From Nephrocerus scutellatus (Eukaryota; Arthropoda; Insecta; Diptera; Pipunculidae): a stretch of 64,000 nucleotides of DNA. Under the pieces are notes generated by a model. It had not been told where the DNA came from. It did not search any database and worked only from the letters and a program-made list of their open reading frames with translations. Location of the stretch: contig OX352764.1 in assembly GCA_947095585.1 (NCBI GenBank), forward strand, positions 75,998,816 to 76,062,815. Reading direction: 5' to 3'. Shown here one piece after another: positions 1 through 12,124 of the stretch; within the stretch, counting starts at the first letter, position 1, and every line of letters begins with the position of its first letter. Both the position numbers and the translations under genes were made by a program.

Positions 1-494
1 TCAAACAGTACCTTTCACATACAGTCTTGTTTGTGTTTTTTTTTCTTTTTATACCTCCGTGACTTAGTACATCAGGAGGCTAAGACTGTACACTACAAGC
101 TCTGTGTGTTACTTGTGGCCAGCTTCTTTTGAATTTTTTGGCCGTTTAGAACTTGTCTCGAGATCAAAGTAAAATTAAATAGAAACTTGAATTAAATATG
201 CTATTTCAAGTATAAGAGTTATTTTCAATTTTTTATTCGACGATTTATTAAACTGAAAAAACATTATACCTCACTGTCTAGTGTATTTATTGCACTGTCT
301 AATGCAGTAAATTTCTGAAATTGAAAAATTCAACACAGGGGAACTAACGGGGAGATTAAATAAAACTTACATTGTGTTATAGTCGTAATTTTCTGATGTT
401 ACAACGATGTATTACTCTTTGCTGTACTTTTGGTTAATAAATGTTCTCGATTGTTCACTTTCCAATATCTATATAACAGAACTACTGAACGAAT
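1..494. other. AT-rich stretch, no gene recognised
   Basis: No open frame with recognisable protein motifs is visible on either strand. If the HDDC2-like reading at 16 kb is right, this could be intronic, but nothing here shows that directly. Confidence 0.4.
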
Positions 495-595
495 AAATAA
501 TAATGATATTTAGCGCAACAGACCATTGCAGTCCAAGGTCTAGCTTTTCGCGACCATTTGTGTTGTGCGTGTTATTTTTTTGCAAACAAATGGAA
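495..595 (-). repeat. 5'-truncated tRNA-derived SINE (3' part)
   Basis: Read on the minus strand, this matches the 3' half of the complete SINE at 24026-24326: the block around TTGGACTGCAATGGTCTGT is shared and an ATT-type tail follows. The tRNA head with A and B boxes is absent. The copy begins at the same internal SINE position as the fragment at 53572. Confidence 0.65.
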
Positions 596-659
596 GAACG
601 CTTACAAAAGCATATAATCTCAATATTCTCTAATAAAGAAATATGTGATAGATATTATT

Positions 660-1530
660 TAATGTAAGCTTAGATCTGATCCTTGTCGCCTACGATCTTC
701 CTGATATATATCAATTCTTCTACAACCTGTGATTCATTTGCTGATAATACAACGCTATCGGCTTCCATTGAGTTTGTTAGTGAAAAAGAATGTTATTCTC
801 GCTTGATTGTTTCGCGAGATTTAATGAATACGGCTATTCTGTCGAATATTCAAGTCATTCTTGATTAGAGCAGATTAAATAGGGTGGAATTTAACCCGAA
901 TAAATCTTTTTTATCAGAAGGCAGTTCAACTTTACGTGCCACCAGCGAGATCTGATTCACTTAAAATGTTTGGTTTGAAAGTCTCAAGTAAACTTTCTTG
1001 GAAGGAACATTTTTATGAAATTTCAAAAAGAGCGATCCAATGTTTGGGCTTCATAAGACTTTGTAAATTCTACCTCATCCCCTCTGAATTACTAAGATTA
1101 TATATAAGACTTATGATAGACCAATTTTAGAATTTAATTCACATGTGGTGGCGGTGGTGGACCAAAATTGCATCTGCATTATCTTAATAGAATACAGAAT
1201 AGAGTTGTCCATATGATAAACGATGAAACCATCACTTCATCTCTTGATTCTTTGGAGCATAGACGAAATGTAGGAGCTTTAACTGTTTTCTATAAACGTG
1301 ACTACGGTAGATGTTCTTTAGAAATCCAATCTCCTTTTGTTTGTTTTCAGTTTTTAACAACATAGATTTGTTTTAAAACCAATTTCATGTAGTACCCAAC
1401 ATTTCAAACCCTCCTTTGATCCGAGAGTGACATCAATGTGGAATCAACTCCGTGTTTCCGAAACGTTTAATCTACAGTCCTTCAACAAAGATTTCCACAA
1501 GTTCCTGAAGGTTCTAACTGTTCAATAGAG
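660..1530 (+). pseudogene. Decayed CR1/Jockey-type LINE, RT and C-terminal part (LINE-B copy 1)
   Basis: Broken frames carry reverse-transcriptase pieces: SPTIFLIYIN followed by SFADNTTLSAS, where the catalytic FADD has become FADN. Further on are the thumb region (WKEHFYEISKRAIQCLGFIR) and the C-terminal MWNQLR...FNLQSFNKDFHKFL motif. Several frameshifts and stops separate these segments, so the copy cannot be functional. The same family is seen on the minus strand at 9870-12120. No endonuclease domain is present, so the copy is 5' truncated. Confidence 0.7.
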
Positions 1531-1539
1531 GACCCAAGA

Positions 1540-1997
1540 TCCAAGAATTTGAAGGCTCACTTACGTCATTATTTGTATTATTTGTAATATTTTCTTGCTC
1601 AGTGTTTTTGTAGTTTTCCCTGACCATGATTCATTGATTAAAGCATTAATACTCGAGTCGTTTTCGTATCGTGATCGTTTTCCGTATTGACTTTTCAATG
1701 AATCAGCAATCAGGAAAATTTCTGCGAAAATAATTTGAAACCGGCTACTAACGTGAGGAATGTGTGGAAATTGCATTCCTTCGATTTTTTTTTAAATAAT
1801 TTTAATTTGAATAAAGTGCATAGCCCTCTTTGTCGTGGCGCAAGTCATTCAGGGATTTCGCCCTTGGCAATGAGTTTATGTTAAAAACAAATATTAAAAC
1901 AATTTATTTAGGGAATTGATGGGGACAAAACCGAAAGTTGCAGAGGATAGAATATCGTACAGAATACTCTGCTCTTTATTGTCATTTATTGAGGGGC
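1540..1997. other. No feature recognised
   Basis: AT-rich sequence between a LINE remnant and a mariner remnant. Only short chance frames are visible. Confidence 0.35.
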
Positions 1998-2816
1998 ACG
2001 AGCGTTGCCTTTTATATTTCGGAATTGGACAACCCTAGTGCTGTCGTCTGATAACAGACGTCTCTATCGTAAAGTTTGACATTTTAGACGGTATATTTAC
2101 GCAAAACGTTTGTTATACCGCCGGTATTTTTGTTAGTCATAGTGATTTCAAAATTTTATTTCAGTGCAAAAATGGGACTAAATCGGCAACATTTTTGTGA
2201 ACTTTTAACGGTGGTTAACTCAACAGCAGTGTATTTATGAACTTAATTCGACTTTTGGCGATGAAGCACCATCAAGGACCAGTGTTTATCGATGGTTTAC
2301 AGAATTCAATCGTGGCCGCAGTTTGCTTAACGACGAATATCGTGGAGGTCGTCCAAAATCGAAAAATATCGATAAGGTGCATGAACTGATGATTGAGGGC
2401 ATTAGTAAGGTCAGCATACATTCAATATTGTATGAAGACTTGGTTGTTAAAAAGATTTGTTTGCGTTGGATACCACATAATTTGACAATCGCTTAAAAAA
2501 CGACTCGTGTCAGTTGGTCGAAAGAAATGCTCCAAAAATATGATCGCGGTGCTTCAAAACATGTCTATAACATCGTTACAGGTGACGCATCTTAGATCTA
2601 TTCATCGACCATATACTCCTGATTTGGCACCTAATGCATATTTTGGAGGTACCTCAATCGGAGTGGAAAACGTGCTTCGATAATTGGTGCAAACGTACGC
2701 AAATGTGTATTGAATTGACCTTCATGGAGAATATTTTTAAAAACAATAAAGAAATTTTCGATAAATAAATATTTACTTTTGTCCTCTAGTCCCGAAATAC
2801 AAAATGCAACTCTCGT
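1998..2816 (+). mobile_element. Degenerate mariner-type element with TIRs
   Basis: Imperfect inverted termini of about 27 bp bound the element: the left starts ACGAGCGTTGCCTTTTATAT and the right (2790-2816) is its near reverse complement. In between, translation gives a mariner HTH block (EAPSRTSVYRWFTEFNRGR, then a GGRPKS linker) around 2262-2360, followed by remnants with stops (TTRVSWSKEMLQKY). The catalytic region is mostly lost to internal deletion, so this is a non-autonomous fossil of about 820 bp, shorter than the usual 1.3 kb. Confidence 0.75.
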
Positions 2817-2869
2817 ACATAAGGATTAAGTTCCAGAAAAAAACTTGAACCTGGTAAAGATCTACCCAA

Positions 2870-3300
2870 TAATTTTTTTAAAAATCTCTATATTAACTTC
2901 GCGTGACCGTGTGTTTGTTTGTTTGTTAGCTGTGGAGTCTTGCGATACATTTTTTAACCCACTTCCCAAAGTCCGATTTCATTGAAACACACATACATAT
3001 CTCCGATGGTAACATTTTCTATTGGGTCGTGGAGCCCAATACAAATTTTTTTTAAAAAAAATTAGCCCGATTTTCTTCAAATTTTATACATTTTATGTGT
3101 ATGTCCGATGAACAAAACTTTTTGTAAAATTTTTGGAGAGAACGGGCCCTGAGGCTTGAGGGGTGCCCATATAAATCTTTTAAAAACTAGCCCGATTTTA
3201 TTCACATTTTAAATGCATGTGTATCTCCAATGGACAAAACTTTCTGTAACATTTTTGGAATGAACAGGCCCTGAGGAACGAGGGGCCCATACTTTTTCCA
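2870..3300 (+). repeat. Head-array repeat family, copy 1
   Basis: Begins with the conserved head TCTATATTAACTTCGCGTG and the block TTTTTAACCCACTTCCCAAA, followed by about three diverged units. Each unit contains a CCCGATTTTCTTCAAATTTT-like stretch, a GTGTATCTCC-like stretch, TTTTGTAAAATTTTTGGA, then a GGCCC-GAGG-type GC-rich block. Unit spacing is about 120 bp. The tail module is absent. Confidence 0.7.
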
Positions 3301-4343
3301 CTTATGTTCATCGTGGTTTTGTCTGTCTTATTTTTGAGGTGGACTGGGGCTTACAATAGCAATACTTTTGCCAAGTTATACAATTTTATGTACTTTTTCG
3401 CAAATTCATAGTAACATTTAATGAAGAAGAAAACGTGGCGGTAATTTGGCAATCGCAACTAGCGAAACGTTTCATTAATAATGTAATTCGGAACTAAAAC
3501 CGTAGTGCAGACGAGCTGAATTTTAAATAGAAAAATGTACACAGTCGCCTGAATATTTTCTTCTGAAATTTACAATTTTTTATTTACTTAAAAATTATTT
3601 ATTTAAAAACCTCTTCAACTATGACTTATATGCATACCAGATTACAATTATTTTTTAATGTCGACAAAATTTATCTGGATTATTGCACTTTTCGTATCTG
3701 TGTAATTGTTTGAGTGAAGAGCTATGCCACCGGCCAAGGTTGTCAAGCGCTAATGTTTCTACACTCCCATCAACGATTTGTGAGTGAGAACACACAATCG
3801 AATCGTAAATACAGCGCAGCATAGTCATTCATACGTTTTATACAACGCACTGCACTGCTCTGCAGTGCAATTGGATGGGAAACGAAAAAGAAAATTCTTG
3901 AAAAACGTGAAAAGTTTGAAACAGTCAAGGCCAAGATCAAGGTCAAAAGAAAAAAGAATTGAATTAGGAACGTTGATGCATCGCTGTTTTGTCGTTGTTC
4001 GTCGTATGTTATCCAATAAAAATACTTTGTGCATAATATTATTACCAAGCGCAGAGTTCTGCAATGATAGACTTGTCATATGACAAGGCACAATGATAGA
4101 CTGGTGCAATTTTCCACCACCTGTTTTGCAATTAAATTACATTTTTAAGTATGCATATGCAGTAATTTGTAGTGCAAGCAAAATTATCAACGTTTTGTGT
4201 TTTTGTTTATTTTAAAATATGAACTTGCAGACGGGTTTACTTAACGCAAAATTTACATTTGAATATCTTGGCTGTACTTTACTCCGATATAGATAATAAC
4301 ACCTCGATCGGAAGGTCTTTGCAAGACCTATGTAATAATATAT
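3301..4343. other. No gene recognised
   Basis: AT-rich. Three overlapping frames of 92-99 codons on both strands near 3770-4109 share no recognisable motif and overlap each other, as expected by chance. A small palindromic GCACTGCACTGC...CTGCAGTGC stretch lies near 3848-3870. Confidence 0.35.
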
Positions 4344-5491
4344 TGTTACGAAAAGTAGTTAGTAGGAGATGAACAGGGCGTTCTCCGATTAATGGAATAT
4401 GAATCCTTAGATAAATCGCACCTTAAATACTCACTCGGAAATAGGCATTCTATTAGGATTAAAAAATTGCATAGTTTTAGACATTAAGTAGTATGGCTGA
4501 AAAATTATACCAAACCTGTTTGTCTCATACATACTTGTACTTTTGACTTTGAGCTATGGACTTTATACTATATATAATATCGGGTGTTTCAACAGGTGCG
4601 CTTCAACTTTTCTCCGATAGGGACGGCGAACGACGCCATATTTTTTATTGTTCTTTTGTTATTTGGAAACTTCATTAGTATACATTTCATCATGGAATGC
4701 TACACATGTGAACAGCGATTGCAAATTGTGCAAATTTTTTATCAAAATAATCGTTCTGTTGCCGCTACTTTAAGAGCACTACGGCCATCTTCAGCGATAA
4801 GGTTCACTTTTGGCTAGAAGGATTTGTCAACAAGCAAAATATGCATTACTGGGCAGAAAGCAACCCACACGTGATTCATGAGGCACCGTTGCATCCCGAA
4901 AAAGTCACTGTTTGGTGCGGATTACATGCCGGCGGCGTCATTGGGCCATATTTTTTCATCGACGATAACGAAAGATTGGACTTCGTAAAACGTGCACGCG
5001 GTGGTCATGCAAAAGAAATCGAGTTTCATACTTAAATGTATCATATGTATATGTTCAAATTCGTTTATAAAAAAAAAGTTAGTTTAAAAGTCAAACAGTT
5101 TGTGTTTTATTCAAAAAAAAAGTTGAAGTGCTCTTATTGAAAAACCCTATATATACAAAGCGCATGCCAGAGTGATCTAGCACACTTTAGGTTGTTCGAA
5201 TGTAAACGAGTAGAAAAGGTTTGAACCTTCGCGAAGCTTTTGATTTACTATAAATATGCGGCGTTTTGCCGCAAAGAGATAGAGCTACCACCTAAGAGAA
5301 TAGTAGTGAAATAAAAGTGTTATTTTTATAAGTGTTTTTTGTGCATAGAAAGTAATAACGAGTGTAATTTGTAAACCTTTGTTATTCTTTTACTTTTTAT
5401 TAATTTAAGTGGTAATTTGTAAATTAAAAAACTTCTGTTGTGTTTTATTTGCAAAATCCTTTACGAACTCAAAAGCCTAAATTTCGTAACA
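4344..5491 (+). mobile_element. Solo LTR of a retrotransposon, interrupted by a DD41D element
   Basis: The left edge is TGTTACGAAA (4344) and the right edge TTTCGTAACA (ending 5491), a perfect 10-bp terminal inverted repeat of the TG...CA type. ATAT directly flanks both sides (4340-4343 and 5492-5495), consistent with a 4-bp integrase target duplication. Removing the 570-bp DD41D insertion (4580-5149) leaves an LTR of about 578 bp. No internal coding sequence is present, so this is an LTR-LTR recombination product. The 3' portion resembles 47330-47477. Confidence 0.75.
4580..5149 (+). mobile_element. Deleted DD41D (rosa-like) mariner, nested in solo LTR
   Basis: Imperfect TIRs (GGGTGTTTCAACAGGTGCGC on the left; the right end at about 5115-5149 is its diverged reverse complement) with TA at the borders. 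The coding remnant starts near 4693 with CEQRLQIVQIFYQNNRSV (HTH region). It jumps, with a frame change, to a block resembling the first catalytic region (SDKVHFWLEGFVNKQN), then HPEKVTVWCGLHAGGVIGPYFF, and ends near 5035. The catalytic first D region is altered and the second and third aspartates are deleted. Related to the elements at 43263 and 54211. Confidence 0.75.
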
Positions 5492-5495
5492 ATAT

Positions 5496-6365
5496 AATAA
5501 TAATAGATATTGGAATAGGATCCTAAGTGACCTACGACCAGAAAAGTGTCAAAATTTATGCATTTTTTAGTTGGTACTGGTACTTCCTAGCTTAAATAAC
5601 ATTATCGGGTAACGACTAATTGGCTATGAATATAATCTGATACATTGGGAAAAATTCAATTTTTATCTTTGTCCTTTATGTCCCAAACTGTCCAAAACTA
5701 CTGTTAGATTTCCTCAGACTCTCCAACATGTTTTCAGTGTTTGAAGTACGTTGTACTTTACTGTTTTCGAGATCTGAGAGATTTCCCATTCTGTGTTTAC
5801 CCAAATGCCTGTACCTTATGTGTGTCAAAGCCGGACAGGAGCAGATGAAGTGAACTACGGTCTTCTCCTTTAAAACGCCTCTACAGTTTCTATATTATTC
5901 ATTAAATTCCATATCCAGTCTTCTTACATGTTCCCAAGAAAGTCAGTGTTCTGTAATTATTCCTACGATCGCTATCAACTCACTTCTTTGCGGGAGCAAT
6001 AATGCATTAAAGCTTCTTAAGTCCAACTTTGGGCAAAATTGTCCAAATTGCTATATGAGAGTGTTTGTCCACTTCTCATTTGCAAAGGCTTCCGATGTGT
6101 CGGAAATGCCAATTTAAGCAACGTAATAGGCCTCCCCATACTTGCCCTTCTGCTATCTATATGGATATTAAAATGCTTACTCTTCTTGTTGAAAGAGGAG
6201 TGCCAGCATCGATAGACTGTGCGAGAAGTATTTTTTGCTAACACTCATATTATGATCGTTTCAATCGATTCACTGGGTAAGGGACCTTTAGACTTGCTAT
6301 ACTAACCAATAAATTGTAGCCTGTAAGAGCTATCCGATAATTTCAAATGTATATATGATTTCGAT
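5496..6365. other. Unassigned sequence, possible minus-strand LINE debris
   Basis: A minus-strand frame at 6017-6244 (75 codons) and the flanking 5800-6000 sequence have somewhat coding-like composition but no motif that I can name. It could be an old LINE 3' region or a decayed gene. Confidence 0.25.
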
Positions 6366-6369
6366 ATAA

Positions 6370-6735
6370 CAGGGGCCGACGTATGAAGTTTAGCTAAATC
6401 AAAAGGCCGTCATTTTGTCGTTTACAAATATTTTGGTATTCAAATTTTTAGAGAATGTTAAAAACATTTTAAATTTTATGAAAAATACTTAGCTGCTTGA
6501 TATAGCCACCTTTGGTGCGTTTGATAGCGTCGAGTCTGTTAACGAAGGTATTGCATACTGCACGAAAGTGATCCGCTGGTATTTGGATCCATTCTCTACG
6601 AAAAGAGAAGCGCACACACTTGTTACCGTACTGTTAAACCATAAAAAATGTTTATTATTAGCTAAAGGTGGATATTATCGAGCAGTAACGTATTTTTCAT
6701 AAAATCTGTAATGTTTTTAACATTCTTAACAAAGA
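6370..6735 (-). mobile_element. Tc1-like transposon fragment (transposase C-terminus)
   Basis: On the minus strand, about 6480-6600 translates to a typical Tc1-family C-terminus (EWIQIPADHFRAVCNTFVNR, then LDAIKRTKGGYIKQ) ending in a stop. Inverted copies of a block around AGAATGTTAAAAACATT lie at about 6452-6489 and 6691-6731 and look like internal or terminal inverted repeats. The DDE catalytic region is missing. The outer left end near 6371 begins CAGGGGCCGACG. The element is non-autonomous and broken. Confidence 0.7.
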
Positions 6736-6754
6736 AATCTAAATAAATTCTACC

Positions 6755-6890
6755 CTAATCTATCTATTTAAAAAAATTCAATTTCTGTAAGCGCATCACT
6801 TCAGAACGGCTGGACCGATTTGACTTTTTTTATAATTCGCGCACGCTTCAAGAGGTTCGCCCCCTTATAATGCTCGGCTATATGCTTGGC
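6755..6890 (+). repeat. Possible Helitron-type 5' end fragment
   Basis: The TCTATCTATTTAAAAAAATT start, followed by AACGGCTGGACCGATTTGAC, resembles the promoter-side sequence common in arthropod Helitron-like repeats. No matching 3' end is seen before the LINE begins. Confidence 0.3.
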
Positions 6891-9447
6891 ACAGCGTGGA
6901 CGTTAAGGAAAAGGAGGAGAAAAGAGGAGATGTCTATGAGTTTGTGTTTTGAATGTCTGTGGATCATAGTGATGTGGGAAGACAGAGCTTGGCAGAGCAT
7001 TCCACATACGTGTTGTACGGCTGAAGAACGAATCCCTGAACTTAACTGTACGTCCGAAGATGGGCTTGAGGGTAAACTGATGAGCATTTAGAGCGCCACG
7101 AGTATTGCGGTTGAATTCAAGGAGAGGTGACATGCAGCGGGCTATTTCTCATGAGCACCGCCGGTAGAAGAAGCGATAAAACAGTGACAAGCAGGAAACG
7201 TTCCTACGGTACGCGGTTTTGAATTCTATCTAGCTGATGCAAAGTATTGCGAGATTTTCAGTTTCCTCGATGCAAGTGACATTCATGGATAATGGCATGG
7301 GATTTAGAATTCGCTTAGACGACAGTAGACAGCATTGGGTTTTGGAAGCGTTAAATTCTACTCGATTATTTTCTCCCCATTGTATTATGGTGTCTAGGTC
7401 AGAATCTAACGTCCTTAACATATGAAGTTGCTTGAGTTCCACATGAGAAGTGGAGAGACGTTATTCAAACTATTATGAGAAGCTGAGAGTGTTGTCGTCA
7501 GCGAAAGAGTGAATTGGATTAGAAGTCACATTTAAGAGATCATTAATAAAAATGAGGAAGAGCGTCGGGGACAAAACCGAGCCCTGGGGAACGCCAACAT
7601 TTAAGTTATGAACTTTAGACTTTAAACCATCCAATACAACTTGTATTGAGCGGTCCAAAAGATAGCTTTTAATCCAGTAAAGCTGCTTACCATCGACTCC
7701 ATTAGCACGCATTTTGGACAAAAGAGCTTGATGCCAAACTCTGTCAAATGCTTTAGAAATATCGAGTGCAACAGCTTTGCTTTCTACAAATTGATGCAAA
7801 GACCTGTTCCACTGTTCGGTGAGATATACCATCAAATCACCAGTAGAACGTTGCCCACGAAATCCATACTGCCGGTCACTAAGGATTTCGTTGGTTTCAA
7901 GATATTTCTTGAGCTGAAAATTGATCAGCGTTTCCATGACCTTGGAAAGAATGGATGTAAGTGCTATGAGTCGGTACGAGGAGACGACGTATGGGCTGGA
8001 CGAAGGCTGTTTTCCAACTTCTCGGAAAGAGTCCAGAAGAATAGGATAGATGGAAAAGCTTACGCAATGGTAATGCCAGCTTGGAAGAACTCCTCTTCAG
8101 AGCTAATGGGGAAATACCATCTGGCCCAGCGGATTTGTGAATGTTAAGATCGTTTAAAACTCTAGCAACTGCACGAGTACGAATGAAGATCTGTCCCATA
8201 GAGTGTTATATACTCGGAGATGCAGGCGGCATCAATGCACAATCTGGAAGCGTGGAGCTAGCTGCAAAATGTGCAGAAAAGAGATTGGCTTTGTCTTTAG
8301 AGTTGAAAACTGGAGAGTCATTATAAATGAGCATTGGAGTTGACGACGAGGCTGTATTTTTTATTCTTTTCACGGACCAAAAGTTGTTACTACCTTTGGG
8401 ACATTGTACTATTTTTTGCCTCAATTTTTGGTCGTAGGCGAATTTGTTCGGTTTTCCTAAGTAGGGTTAGCTTTGTAAAACCGAAAGCATACCTCTCTAA
8501 TCCTAGAAGCCTCTTTACAGTTCGAGTAATACCATCCATCATCCTTTGGTTTAATAGACTTATTCCTGTAAGGGATAAATTCTCTTATACCAATAAGGAT
8601 GATGTTTGTGATTGCATCAGCGGCGGCATCCACGTTACTATCGCGAAACAATAGCGACAAGTTAATTCTCCCAAAGAAGTTGTTAAGGCCGTCCCAATTG
8701 GCTTTCTCGTATTGCCATACTGTTTTTTTGAGATTTTTCTCTAATTACGTGGTTGATTATCGAGATACTACACAATGGTCTGACGAGCCTAGAGGCGATA
8801 AAACATTGATGGAGTATTTATCAGGACGAGAGGTAAGGATGAAGTCAAGAGTGTTTGCGGAATGATTTGCAATGTCAGGTATTCTTGTAGGCTCATTTAC
8901 AAGCTGAGTAAGGTGATTAAACTCAGCGAACATCTCAACACACCTTCCTTCGGGTGTTATCTGGCCAGAATGGCGAAGCCAACGAGAATTATGTACATTG
9001 AAATCGCCCGCAATAACGATTTCAGTTTTACGATATTCGTATTTTGTGAGAATTCTTAAAATTGAATCAGACAGTGCATCAAACTACCTCTGAGTTTAAA
9101 CATTGTCTAATTTGCGGCTTCTGTATAAAAAGCTGTAGTGTATGTTGCGCTCCTGCACCTTTACTCTGAGCCTTATGAAATTAAAATCCGGATTGGAACG
9201 TTGGCTGAATTGAGGCAAAAGCTGAAACGCTACGGACATAAATTGCGAGACACCAAGCTATATACCCAGGCAGATTTAATTCCAAGATATCGGAATTATC
9301 AAATTCCTGAATTTCACTAAGTGCCAGAATTGCTGGTCTATGGACATTTACATATGTAAACACAGCGATAAAATTCGTTCTCAGCCCTAGTATGTTGCTG
9401 AGATCCACTCTGAAATCACACATAACTACAAAAAAACAAACACACAA
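6890..9447 (-). pseudogene. CR1/Jockey-type LINE (LINE-A copy 1), EN + RT, broken
   Basis: Read right to left on the minus strand. The endonuclease starts near 9447 (LGLRTNF, ALSEIQ) and continues near 8760-9050 (LDFILTSRP- and PLGSSDH-like pieces). A linker follows, then RT: GPDGISPLALK near 8100 and the best-preserved RT frame at 7473-7937, with FRGQRSTGDL, ALDISKAFDRVWH, GVPQGSVLSPTLFLIFINDL and an intact catalytic SFADDNT. The C-terminal FFSRTTRMWNALPSSVFPHH motif lies near 6950-7060. Stops and frameshifts between blocks make it non-functional. No RNase H domain is seen. A second copy lies at 23359-25260. Confidence 0.8.
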
Positions 9448-9449
9448 AA

Positions 9450-9865
9450 CACAACTTACCGCTTATTTGTGTAGTGGATGTACGTTATTATTTAATTACT
9501 GCTAAAAAAGGAAAAAACTAAATAAGGTCAACTGCAATAATTGTAAAAAAACAACACTTTCTAGCTCGTCTAACCTACTCACATAGAGGTCTGAAGGAGA
9601 ACAAATGCAATACACAATGTCATTGATATGTTTTCGACCAAGAACTCATATTTTGTGGTTATTACCTGAATATATAATAATTCAATACACATCAGAAATT
9701 ATAACGCATGATACTTAGCGGTCCAATGACTGTGCATGAATGTGACGAGAGTGTATGTGATTTTTATAAGGAAAGAAATTATTTTCTTTAGATTTTGGTA
9801 ACACTATTTGATGTTATTGATTGAAAAACAACAATAGCAATTTTGCACACAATAAAATTTATTAC
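9450..9865. other. No gene recognised
   Basis: AT-rich spacer between two minus-strand LINE remnants. It may include the 5' UTR of LINE-A, but nothing specific is visible. Confidence 0.3.
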
Positions 9866-9869
9866 TTTT

Positions 9870-12120
9870 AATTTTACTAATCGTGTTTGCATAGAATAGA
9901 AGAAAGACAGTAATGGAGACTATAATAGAGATGCAGAACAAGAAGAAATTGAGACCAATGGAGTGATTGTTCTTGGAAAGCCAAAGTTATCGGGTCAAGG
10001 TTGTATGGCCAATATAATAATGATGGCTCGGTAGCTATCAAGCCAAACAAAAAAAAAAACATTCTTCTGTTGCTAATAATAATAAGTTCTTTGCTATTGG
10101 ATAAACGGTTGTTAGAAAACATTTTTATGATCTCTATTTTTAAGGCCTGTAGATTAAGCATTTCGGGAAACACGGAGTCGAACAATTGATTCCACATCGA
10201 TGTCATTCTCGGACAAAAGGAGGATTTGAAATGTTGGATTCTACATGAAAAGGTTTTTAGACAAATCTATGTTGTTTAGAACTGAAACAAGTGTTTGTCT
10301 TGGTGACAAAAAGACCTGGGGTCATAGAACGGGTTTCTGAAGTAGATGCTCTTCAGAAACCCATAGTAAAATTAATGGTTTCATCGTTTATCCTATGAAC
10401 AACTCTATTCTGAATTATATCAAGATAAAGCAAATGCAATTTTGGAGCCCAACCTCATACATATGAATTAAATTCTAAAATTGGTCTGACTAAGTCTTAT
10501 ATAGTATTAATACTTCAGAGGGGTTAAGTAGAATTTACAACGTCTGTTTGGGCTTCGCTTCTTTTGAAATTTCATAAATATGTTTCTGCCAAGAAAGTTT
10601 ACTTGAAACTTTCAAAGTTAACATCTTAAGAGAATCAGCTCTCACAATAGGGGCACCATTAATAAATGGTGGCAAGTAAGGTTGAACTGCATTCTGAAGA
10701 AAAAGACCAGCCTCTTATTTAATCGGATTAAATTCATCTGCCCCAATCAAGAATGACTTGAATGTTCTACAGAATAGCCGTATTCATTAAATCTCGCGAA
10801 CCAATCAAGCGAGAATTGTATTATTTTTGCCTGACAAACTTAATGGAAGCCGATAGCATTGTATCATCAGCAAATGAATGTATATCACAGGTTGTAGAAG
10901 ACAACAGGTCATTGATATATAACAAGAGGGATGACCGTTGTGGCACGCCAGCATTGATCTTATGCGAATCTGAAGAGATTACATTCAAAACAACTTTTAA
11001 CTTGCCGTTTCATAAATTATCCGCAATCTAAATTGAGGGAAAAACACTTGTTTTTGAGAGTGAAACAATTTGCTAAGTGGTTTCGCCAAATTATAGCATG
11101 ACATATTTTCATAATTAATGGCGTCGGGTCCAGTTGCTTTATTAGGGTGAAGTTCCTTAAGAATCTTTGTAACAACCCGTGATCGGAAATAGATTTTAGA
11201 CATACACCGACCTACATTCGGGAGAAATTGAGGGCTTTGGTTAGATATTGGAAGGGTAGTCGCACAAGCAAAATGCGAAGCTAAGAGATTAGCTTTCTGA
11301 ATACCAGTTTTATAGGGAATACCACTATGGAAATAATACCACTACTTCATCGAAGGAATAGATGAAGACTTGTCTGCAAACGTTCTTTTAACCAGGGCAA
11401 CAAACGACCAAAAGCTTGGACTGTTTGACTTCCAATCTAAAAATGTTCGCAAGCCACCCCGAATTTTGACGTCATTTAATATTTTGTTCCTGTTTATTTT
11501 AGCGTTTGTTCTGTTTCTGGTTATTCTAAACTTTACAAGGTTTTCTTCGGAAAAGCACAATTAAAGTAGTCCAAATGGGATGCTTTTTTACTAGCACCTG
11601 CTGGCATGTATTTTTCATTAAACCATTTCTTATTCGTACGAATATTGCTTTTCTTAAAGGAAGGAAGAAATTAAATTTTTCATTCCTAGCAAAATGGTTG
11701 ACGTGATAAGTTGAGAAGCTGTATCAGCATTATTGTTGGAAAAGCAGGTTGACCAATCATATGAACTATAAATTGGGTTCAGGAGCTTCCAGTTAGCATT
11801 TTTGAAATGCCAGAGAGAAGCCTTTCACGAATAGCCTCTACAAGGGTATGGTAATTGAAAATATGGCTTTTACCAGAGCGAGATAAATCAATCGAATACT
11901 TCTCTGGCGCATAGTAGTTAGAAATAAATCTAATAGGTGAGGTGATTGGCCAGTAGTATCCGGATATCGACGAGTTGGGTGAGAAGATAAATATTAGAAA
12001 ATAGTTCTGCGATTTCACCTGTTCGATCTCTACCATTTGAAAAGGTCAACCAATTATTGTTGTGGACTTTGAAGTCGCCAAAGACTACCAATTCGGATGT
12101 TGGTGTCGACTGGTAGATCT
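9870..12120 (-). pseudogene. Decayed LINE-B copy 2 (EN and RT remnants)
   Basis: On the minus strand: endonuclease pieces near 11780-12110 (FKVHNNNWL-like, GRDRTGEIAELF-like), a linker frame at 11342-11560, and the RT N-terminal block at 10997-11203 (FRSRVVTKILKELHPNKATG, GPDAIN). RT palm remnants lie at 10760-10930 (IHSFADDT on the reverse frame) and the C-terminus at 9877-10206 begins MTSMWNQLFDSVFPEMLNLQ. Many frame breaks. Same family as 660-1530 by the MWNQL...NLQ ending and the SFAD...LSAS block. Confidence 0.7.
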
Positions 12121-12124
12121 AAAA

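Noticed and set aside
3770..4109. Three overlapping frames of 92-99 codons on both strands
   Set aside because: No motifs, mutually overlapping, and composition follows the local sequence; best explained as chance.
8599..9320. Plus-strand frames within the LINE at 6890-9447
   Set aside because: These are antisense shadows of the minus-strand endonuclease and linker region.
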